Source: Chondrilla cf. caribensis
Taxonomy: Eukaryota > Porifera > Demospongiae > Chondrillida > Chondrillidae
Reading direction: 5' to 3'
Length of the DNA: 64,000 bases
NCBI GenBank assembly: GCA_964020155.1
Contig: OZ026558.1
Location: forward strand, 1,435,416-1,499,415
Below, piece by piece: positions 31,741 through 64,000 of the stretch. The notes under the pieces are model-generated. The model saw only the letters and a list, made by a program, of their open reading frames with translations, had not been told where the DNA came from and did not search any database. Numbering within the stretch: position 1 is the first letter of the stretch; each line of letters opens with the position of its first letter. The position numbers and the translations under genes were made by a program.

Positions 31741-34031
31741 CAAATTGTAATTAGTCGCTCCGGTGCGTTGAGTTTAGGACAGGCTCGTCAAGTGTACAAG
31801 TGCAGTCTAGAGAAAGTGCATAGCGATGATAGATACGATGGAACCTTGATAATCCGACAACTTATGGGCAATCAGTAACATGTCAGATTGCAAAGGTCAT
31901 ATTATATGGAAGTTTATGGTTATTAGTATAATCTTTGGCTAATATTATAGCGGGTTAGCATGGAAGGGCGCCTTTAGACACCTTCACTTGATCTTTAGCT
32001 CCGGACAAGTATCTTCAATATAGAACCACCTGTCGATGGACAATATTATTGACAAGAACTTGTATTAGTGGTTCTGTGCTAGAGTGTTCGAGTCCATCGC
32101 TTCCGAGTTACCCCGTATTACCCCACACTGTAACGATGGTTGTGTTTTAGATCGTACGCGGTTGGAGTATAAAAGATGTTGGATTGTAGAGTTGTCAGAT
32201 TACCGAGCTATTCGATTGGATGGATGTCCTACGTATACTGTACTGTGTAGGTTGTATTAGTGATAAGCGAATACCGGCATGATACCCGATAAGCTTATTC
32301 TCAACAGCGCCAGTTGTGACTATTCACGGTTTAGTCCTTTCTGTATTGCTGTGTGACTTAGGTTAGTCCTGCGTAGCAAGACTCAACCTAGAGCAGTAGA
32401 GTGTTATCTTAATATTATTCTTTACTTCAATTAGACATGCGTATTTGTCCGCTTATCACTGTTAGGACTGCCCCTGCGAGACCCACATTTCCCAGATCTG
32501 AAAGTTAATACGGTCCATGTTTGCTGTGGTACCTTGTACATCATGTAGTACCCGGACCCTGCTCACTTGGTGGGTAGTTTATGTTATGAATAACTGCAAA
32601 TTTACACATGACGAATGGTGCTGCAATGTGGTGTTGCGAAAATTGTGGAATAAAACTGAAAATGGTTGTTTCAAATGAAACGGCATAATTTCCTATACTT
32701 ATTGGTTAAGACATGGGCACAAGGGCATTATGACATATAAAATACCGAGTCCCGAGGGCACGAAGTCCCGAGTGTCCATGTCTTAACCAGTACAGCATCT
32801 GTTACTAACGTTTTATACTGTTGCTAACGTTTTATACGTTATAAAATTGCTGTATAATAGTACTGTTTCTATGGTAACGGATGCTATACGAATATAAAAT
32901 ATCTCTGGTTAAATTGTTAACCAGTATAATCTAGCCTCCACTTCTGCTCCTCTCTTTACATGGTCGTGCACTGTTGAGAATGTGGTCTGGCTATGTTAGA
33001 CTATAATATTATACACACTACCTTGAACCAGTTGAACCCATATCTATGTACATACCTATGGAGCGTTTCGTAGGTTGTGTATAATATAATACTACATATA
33101 TTGACATCCAGTTAATAATATATTGCAATGTATGTACATGGACGGTATACATGTACGGCATAATACAATTACATACAATACTGATAATAATGTTACATGC
33201 CTATACTATACACTGCATTTGTATATCATAGAGTGTGATAGCACTCTATATGTAGGGATGACGCAAAGAAAACATGGCAGCCCTATATCACGCGTACATT
33301 ACTGATTCACAAAAATATCGCCTACGGACAGGTATTAAGCCCAAGCCAGCATTTAGAAGTCGTTCTTATATGTATATACTACTGTTGTTTCATGAATGTG
33401 CTGTGCCAGATGTACAAATCAATGATCGATTTACGGTATCAATCATATCAACCATGATGTTTGCAGTGTAGTGTATATGTTCTATGGAAGTATCACATTG
33501 AAAGCATCACAATTAATATTACATCACATCATTTCAAACCGAAGTTATTTCAAGACATGTTCCTTAATAAATTCTTACAATATATTGACGACTTTTGTAT
33601 GTAATCCAGCATGTCATTTTTGCCCAGAAGTGTTGAATTACATTATATTATTAGAGTTTCAATTATAATGTATATAGTATGTGTGCTATTGTACCACCTC
33701 ACTTTTGATTATTGTAACTTATATACTCAGGTCTCATCAAAATTAATGTACAATACATACGGTTCAAATTGATCGTTAATCAATTAACAATGATCAGATC
33801 AAAGAAAAATATAAGTTACATGCATATTTTACATGATAAACGAAAAACATAATAAGTGTACATTACTTTTAGTGTCCACTAAAATGACATTCGAATTCAT
33901 TAAAAAAATTATCATATTAAACGTATTGGAATAAAAGTGAGATAGAGATATAGTTACAGTATGATTGGTGATATGTGATGTTGCCACGAAATTGTCACTA
34001 GATAGCTTGGTTCAGTCCATGGTTCGGCAGA
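31741..34031. other. Intergenic region between bZIP and secreted-protein genes
   Basis: Holds the second double-hairpin element (32703-32888) and AT-rich DNA. The ORFs of 60-65 codons near 33120-33670 lack splice or start signals and homology. Nothing else supportable seen. Confidence 0.7.
32703..32888. mobile_element. Double-hairpin element, copy 2
   Basis: GGTTAAGACATGGGCACAAG pairs with TGTCCATGTCTTAACC, followed by the second stem ending CTATGGTAACGGATGCTATA. The loop of the first stem is shorter than in copy 1. Confidence 0.85.
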
Positions 34032-34259
34032 TCAGCAATCCAATATTTTACCAAATATCCCACGATATCCTCTTTGTGGACCCTCCACTAACAGTGGTAT
34101 ACTGTAATCATTGTCTGTGTATGCCTGGATCCTTGCACCAATAAAGTATATGTCTTCTGTTATTTTCGGTGGTTGAATGTAGAGTTTGACAACGCCTCCC
34201 GACCCTGCTGATGGACCTCGAACCACTGAGGCTCTGTAAGTAGTAGCTTCACTTTCCCT
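34032..34259 (-). CDS. Secreted protein exon 3
   Basis: Starts RESEATTYRASVVRGPSAGS and ends GYRGIFGKILDC then TGA. Confidence 0.82.
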   Translation of the reverse strand, partial: RESEATTYRASVVRGPSAGSGGVVKLYIQPPKITEDIYFIGARIQAYTDNDYSIPLLVEGPQRGYRGIFGKILDC

Positions 34260-35087
34260 CTGCAAATTGAATAAAGCAAACTTAGTCACAAGGGACAATT
34301 CATTCAAGCATCATCGCCCATACAAAACATACAGACGGGTCTGGTTGTAGCGAACATGTATGACTATGTTTCTCATTGTGCTGGATGTTCGAATTATACA
34401 GTACATACATGATAGGAATTTGAACTTTAATTTAGGCTCATCATAGGTTATTGATCGCTTTTGGATAAACTGGGAAAATATACGGTTTGTCACCGTATAC
34501 GTTGGCCGTATACTAGACTGTACTGGTGTACGTGGTATTTACTTGAGTCGAGGAAGATCTATGAGTACAGTAGTGTTGTAATGGCTGTGAATCAGGCTAT
34601 AGAATAGTTACTTAGCATTGTCTTCACAATACTCACCGGTGTCAGGACGAGTTTGTGGTAGTTTTTACTTGGTATTTTCTCATTCTTCAAGTACACGTTT
34701 TCGGTCTCCGATAAGCGGAAAAACAAACGGACGTCATATTCTCCACGACCGCGAGGGTATGTGATGTTCAGTTTACTTATACCTGGGCAAAGAGATTGAC
34801 AGAGATCAAGTTAAACAAAATGATACGATACCCATACTGCCAGCATCAGTCCACGTGCACGTTGTGATGCAAATACGTTATCAAATCCGTTCATAAGGGG
34901 CCGGATCGAGGTGTCTATTTGGTCTATCCGTATGTAACCAACCTATCTTGTTGGAGTAAGCGTCTTTGAAAGTTCCATTCTTCAACACCAGTGATACGTT
35001 GCCTGTACTTGTTCGATTTACACTCACGTAGAGGTCGTCTGACCCGTGTAGACAGAGAACGACGGAGAATAACAATGCAAATGACAT
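34032..35087 (-). CDS. Small secreted protein of unknown family, 172 aa
   Basis: Exons 34943-35087, 34637-34782 and 34032-34259 join in phase (1, then 0) with donors GTTGGT and GTGAGT and acceptors TTGCCCAG and TTTGCAG; total 519 nt including TGA. MSFALLFSVVLCLHGS is a clear signal peptide. Four N-glycosylation sequons (NRT, NVS, NGT, NIT) crowd into residues 24-56, and there is only one cysteine after the signal (penultimate or last residue, ILDC). No transmembrane segment is seen. The body alternates short hydrophobic beta-like stretches (YDVRLFFRL, VVKLYIQPP, DIYFIGARIQAY), suggesting a single beta-rich extracellular domain. I do not recognise it. A TATA box precedes it, typical of regulated or cell-type-specific genes. 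Confidence 0.82.
34637..34782 (-). CDS. Secreted protein exon 2
   Basis: Encodes ISKLNITYPRGRGEYDVRLF, then FRLSETENVYLKNEKI and PSKNYHKLVLTP; both splice sites are strong. Confidence 0.82.
34943..35087 (-). CDS. Secreted protein exon 1 (signal peptide)
   Basis: Signal peptide plus three of the four sequons; ends AAGATAG before GTTGGT. Confidence 0.82.
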
Positions 35088-35204
35088 TTCAGCGTCAGTT
35101 TACTTGACTTGGTATACAGAACCCTTAAGCTTGTTCGACGAATGCTAGAGAATTAGCTGTTGCCAGTCCAGCTGATCTTGAACGACCGATTCGACAATGG
35201 ATCC

Positions 35205-35211
35205 TTTTATA
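35205..35211 (-). promoter_or_regulatory. TATA box of the secreted-protein gene
   Basis: CCTATAAAAGGATCC on the minus strand, 118 bp upstream of the ATG, placing a start site near 35175. It lies only about 130 bp after the SPMIP11 stop codon. Confidence 0.7.
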
Positions 35212-35337
35212 GGCGTCCATCAGCCCACGCACTGTGTGGTACCTTTCAAGTGGCGATGATCGCAATGAAATAACTTATTATTAAATACAGAAAACCTTGT
35301 AGGTCGATCTGTTATGTGCGTCAGATCGCTGCGGGGG

Positions 35338-35386
35338 TTAATACAGCGAGAATTCCTTATCCGTGAGGCTCATCTCGTCCACAAAC
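35338..35386 (-). CDS. SPMIP11: SPMIP11 exon 3
   Basis: Acceptor CTTCACTTGTAG; encodes FVDEMSLTDKEFSLY then TAA. Confidence 0.88.
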
Positions 35387-38300
35387 CTACAAGTGAAGCA
35401 GGACAACCATTACATCATTCCCACTGTATGTTGACAGGTGGGAAACCAGACTGGTTTGGAAGTTTCAAGGTCAACAGGACAGAATTGGCCAGAGTTGTTA
35501 GCTGTTACCCACCACTGCAGCGTGTAGAGGGTTTGAGAAGCATGGCACTTTAATACTCATGTACATACGTATATATGTGTGTATAGTTACCATGTGTGAT
35601 GTTTAGAGGTCTTTGAGCAGGAGGACCCCAAATATACACAGCTGGCCACAAACTGGTAACTTTTCATATTATACACATTTCAAATTAGTGGCATAATAGC
35701 AGTCTTGAAAACTACCCATTTGGCAAGAGAAGAAGTCCACGTGAAATCTAGGCCGTGATATTATACACAGGACCACACTACACTGCTACACCACACTACA
35801 CTGTTATGACCACACTACACTGCTAACACCACACTATACTGCCAGGACCACATTACACTACTAGGACCACACTACACTGCTAACACCACACTATACTGTC
35901 AGGACCACATTACACTACTAGGACCACACTACACTGCTAACACCACACTATACTGCCAGGACCACATTACACTACTAGGACCACACTACACTGCTAACAC
36001 CACACTATACTGCCAGGACCACATTACACTACTAGGACCACACTACACTGCTAACACCACACTATACTGCCAGGACCACATTACACTACTAGGACCACAC
36101 TACACTGCTAACACCACACTATCCCACTATGACCATACTGCACAGTTGTATAAAACTGTACTGTTAATTTAGCTATGTATGTGGGAGATAATACAGTACA
36201 TACGTAAGCACACATTTTGAAATAATATTGATCATCTATTGTATATTCTTCTTGTTGCAGATCATACACATGTACGTAAGTACGTACTGTATATGTATAC
36301 TGTATAAGTGCTGCACTTCCATGTAAGCGTCAGTGGATAATCACTTCTATGGATGCCACACCAACATATGCAGTGAACATGTACATAGAGGATCCATAAT
36401 TGGATTTAATGTGCATGTGATCATATTTTGTGCACAGTGCCTCTGACATTGGCTGCATTTCTATGAACAAATACATTTAATTTGTAGGTGTGTATGCAAA
36501 TCGGGACACAGTTCACCCAAGGGAAGTATGAATATTACAGTGACCATGCTGGATTGAATTACCATTGTGAATGGTAATTGATAGGAATGAAATTACAGAA
36601 ACAATGGACTATGGTTAATAATTACTACTAGTTATTATAATATTGTTACGTATTTCAATGTAGTCATGAAATCAAAATGCAAATACATACATGTATGTAC
36701 GCATATTACATGAACATATGTACGTACATAAATTATTGAAACCAGGAGAAAGTTCTTTCTCAATAATTAACATTTGGATGGAAAACCTTACTGAATATGT
36801 ATGTACATACATATGTACGTACATACGCACAAACACACATGCACACATGGAAACTCTAAGAATAATATAAATATACGTAGTGCAGTGATAAGAAATACAG
36901 GTACATATGTACGTATGTATGTATGTACATGTACGCATGTATTACATAATATACGTATTCCAAATATACATGGAACAATTTAAGTATGTGTCTACATTCA
37001 GATCCATACATACGTACGTATGCATACAAACCTTGTCATTTCACTGTTAACTAAGGGGTGTTTGTCTGTGTGTGTCCATGATTTTTCGTTGCTGCTACTC
37101 TTCTCTCCTTGATCCTTTGTCCACCATCCATAATCCTGCTGTGTAGTCACAGGAGATGAATATAGATCCGTGGGTCCTGACAGTCAATGAAAGGGTCACA
37201 GCTATCCAACATGGATGTGGATGTGCAATACATACCAACACTCTTTTAGGAAAGTTTTGAGTGGGCATTTTACGTAGGCACATACACACGTACATGTATG
37301 GGTTATACATACATATGTATGTATGTACATACATCAATAGCACATATGTATACTGTACAATAGTATTATGTACATTGTTTTCAGGTGTACTTGGGTATAG
37401 TGTTGGGGTTGCACCACATGATAAAACTCAAGATTAGGGGAAAATGCACACTACACAACTACGTACTTCCTTTCTCTGGATGAGGCCCCGCCACAATTAC
37501 CCATATCCAACAGTTTATGTACAGTACTATGGTAGACTGCTAAAGGTCAAGAACATCTACACACTTGCCCATACATAGAAAGTGTATGTGGGCTTGCACC
37601 AACAGTTTGCTTTGGGTAGAAAGAGGTGATTAGATAGTTCAATATGGTCAATTATGAGGTAAACATGCCTAATTTTGGACCATTAGTCTCTTGTCGTATC
37701 ATTTTCAAAGAACTATCATTTGTACACAGTTCATGTGCTCAAACTTTAGATACATATGTACGTACATACCAGATAGACACTGCATTCTGTAATCTGCTCA
37801 GTATTTGACTGAACTGGGTAGAAAATCGGGAATTATGCAGGTAACTTGAATGAAGTAACTTGGGAACTTTGATTTTTTATGACTACAACTGTCACTCCGG
37901 GTTACAAGATGGCATATAATGTTAGACGGGGTAACTCAGGGAAAGCAAAGTTCAGGAGTTGTCAAATTCGCAAAGTCACTCAATTTGACCTCACTGTCCA
38001 GAACCGGGCATGCTAGCCTCAAGTATTGTGTGTTAGTGAGGTTATATTCAATGGCATTATTTCCTATTTGAACGTCAAGTGAAGGGTTAGCAGCTGTAGC
38101 AGTGTCTACACTTATTCCATAATATGCATTAGACACCTATGACTATGGCAAGTCTTCCATATAATTTTGCCACGATCGTTCGAAATAAAAGCCATTTACA
38201 CACACCTACCATTCGGATTTCTTCTGTGTTTTCTTATGAGATCCTTGTATACCACGTGAGAGCCATCGTGCCATGAGTTTTGCGACGTACGTGGTTGGGA

Positions 38301-38459
38301 CGGCGAAGCAGTAGTATTTGCTTGAGGTTGTTTCTGGTCTTGAAGGTTTTCGGTGTTCTTATCTTGCTCGAATTCATCCTTATCCGTATTGTTTTGCGCT
38401 TTAGCCTTCGCTTTGAAGGAGTTCTGTGGACCCAAGTGAACTAGATTGAAGAACGACAT
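35338..38459 (-). CDS. SPMIP11: Sperm/ciliary microtubule inner protein 11 (TEX49-like), 147 aa
   Basis: A structural protein expected inside axonemal doublet microtubules. Exons 38210-38459, 37032-37176 and 35338-35386 total 444 nt and agree in phase. The match to human TEX49 as I remember it covers the whole length: MSFFNLVHLGPQNSF (human M-FFNL--LG-QNSF), PVTTQQDYGWW (human PLTDAQNFSFWW), VNSEMTRFVDE (human IKSAMTRFMDH) and the identical end FSLY. A Ser/Thr/Gln-rich insert (about residues 22-62) is longer than in human. It is divergent from TIMELESS with 83 bp between ATGs. The last intron (1.6 kb) holds a 57-bp array. Several longer ORFs over these exons are antisense or other-frame shadows. 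Confidence 0.88.
35765..36130. repeat. 57-bp minisatellite in an SPMIP11 intron
   Basis: About six copies of a unit containing GGACCACATTACACTACTAG and CTGCTAACACCACACTATAC; the unit itself is built from GACCACACTACACTGCTA sub-repeats. Confidence 0.93.
37032..37176 (-). CDS. SPMIP11: SPMIP11 exon 2
   Basis: Acceptor CATTGACTGTCAG; encodes PTDLYSSPVTTQQDYGWWTK and then DQGEKSSSNEKSWTHTDKHP and LVNSEMT, donor GTTTGT, phase 2. The double Trp is the family landmark. Confidence 0.88.
38210..38459 (-). CDS. SPMIP11: SPMIP11 exon 1
   Basis: MSFFNLVHLGPQNSFKAKAK to RKHRRNPN, donor GTAGGT, phase 1. Confidence 0.88.
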
Positions 38460-38488
38460 TTTTAGTCGGTTGTCTTGGATACTCTGGT

Positions 38489-38494
38489 CACGTG
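38489..38494. promoter_or_regulatory. E-box CACGTG
   Basis: Perfect palindromic E-box (a bHLH factor site, for example MYC/USF/CLOCK class), 7 bp from the E2F site. Function inferred from motif only. Confidence 0.45.
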
Positions 38495-38500
38495 GTTAGA

Positions 38501-38512
38501 TTTGGCGCCAAA
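38501..38512. promoter_or_regulatory. Perfect E2F palindrome TTTGGCGCCAAA
   Basis: Both half sites match the E2F consensus TTTSSCGC. It lies 31 bp upstream of the TIMELESS ATG, which fits S-phase transcription of a replication-fork gene. Confidence 0.7.
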
Positions 38513-38542
38513 ATATATGTTGGTACGCCAGTGAGGAAGAAA

Positions 38543-63690
<25,148 letters not shown>

Positions 63691-63759
63691 GTACGTACGT
63701 ATGTGCACACCTGTTGGCATGAAGACTGTTTGTATGTGCTGCTGTGGAGTGTACACCAA

Positions 63760-63930
63760 ATCTGTACTTCTTATCAGAGGTACTTTCTACCAGTGCTGGT
63801 TGACATGGTGTACATGTACAAGTAAAGTGTACTCAATAACCAGAAGTATGTAGTAATTAGGGTACCCGCTAACCAAGTTGCAATGTATTTTTCTCAAGAG
63901 TATTCCATTTTCAAGGATCCACTGTGCTGA
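63760..63930. repeat. Unexpanded relative of the 17-bp-array element
   Basis: GGTTGACATGGTGTACATG matches the flank of the 17-bp arrays at 13868 and 54915, but only two or three decayed AACCAGAAGTATGTA-like units follow. Confidence 0.6.
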
Positions 63931-63972
63931 CATGTCTTGACACGCAAACATACGTGATGACAGTTCAAGCCA

Positions 63973-64000
63973 GGTGTCATCACACACACACACACACACA
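63973..64000. repeat. (AC)n microsatellite at window edge
   Basis: AC run cut by the window end. Confidence 0.9.

Larger units (their letters stand above)
38460..38542. promoter_or_regulatory. Bidirectional promoter of SPMIP11 and TIMELESS
   Basis: Only 83 bp separate the divergent start codons, so both 5' UTRs and core promoters must overlap or be very short. No TATA box. Contains the E2F palindrome and E-box listed separately. Confidence 0.8.

Noticed and set aside
35314..35553. 79-codon plus-strand ORF that looks protein-like
   Set aside because: It is antisense to SPMIP11 exon 3, whose residues, splice site and phase fit a known family.
37936..38136. 66-codon minus-strand ORF as a second SPMIP11 exon
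   Set aside because: Poor acceptor and no resemblance; the exon at 37032-37176 fits both phase and homology.

Overview
The window is nuclear DNA of an animal. Every protein gene is split by GT-AG introns, the genes are conserved metazoan ones, and the long introns are packed with minisatellites, (AC)n tracts and short inverted-repeat elements. The style of these elements and the compact gene neighbours suggest a sponge, probably a demosponge. That is an inference from general impression; the gene set only requires a metazoan.

Layout. (1) 8101-28650, plus strand: the last eight exons (200 codons) of cytosolic aspartyl-tRNA synthetase (DARS1), ending at a clear stop; the 5' exons are presumably left of the window. 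(2) 14690-15189, minus strand, inside the first DARS1 intron seen here: a probable small nested gene with two ~70-bp introns and a likely frameshift. (3) 30728-31467, minus: a two-exon PAR/NFIL3-like bZIP transcription factor of 214 aa. (4) 34032-35087, minus: a three-exon, 172-aa secreted, glycosylation-rich protein I do not recognise, with a TATA box. (5) 35338-38459, minus: a complete three-exon gene for the sperm/ciliary microtubule inner protein SPMIP11 (TEX49). (6) 38543 to at least 63690, plus: TIMELESS (the TIM-1/timeout replication-fork protein), 21 exons, running off the right edge at about residue 668. SPMIP11 and TIMELESS are head to head, with 83 bp between start codons; that gap holds a perfect E2F palindrome and a CACGTG E-box.

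The rest is repeats. Many minisatellites are tandem copies of the ends of short elements whose terminal inverted repeats look like TACAGTGRAACCTC, with TA target sites (pogo/Tigger-like). Simple copies and array-bearing copies of one family are both present. An ~800-bp element of this type sits inside a satellite whose period is restored when the element is removed. Two minisatellites are built from splice sites: a 23-bp array repeats a DARS1 5' splice site, and a 61-bp array repeats the TIMELESS exon-3 3' splice site. I saw no tRNA, rRNA, CRISPR array, viral gene or toxin gene.

Exons were assigned by eye from reading frame, splice consensus, phase agreement and remembered human homologues. 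No alignment was run.
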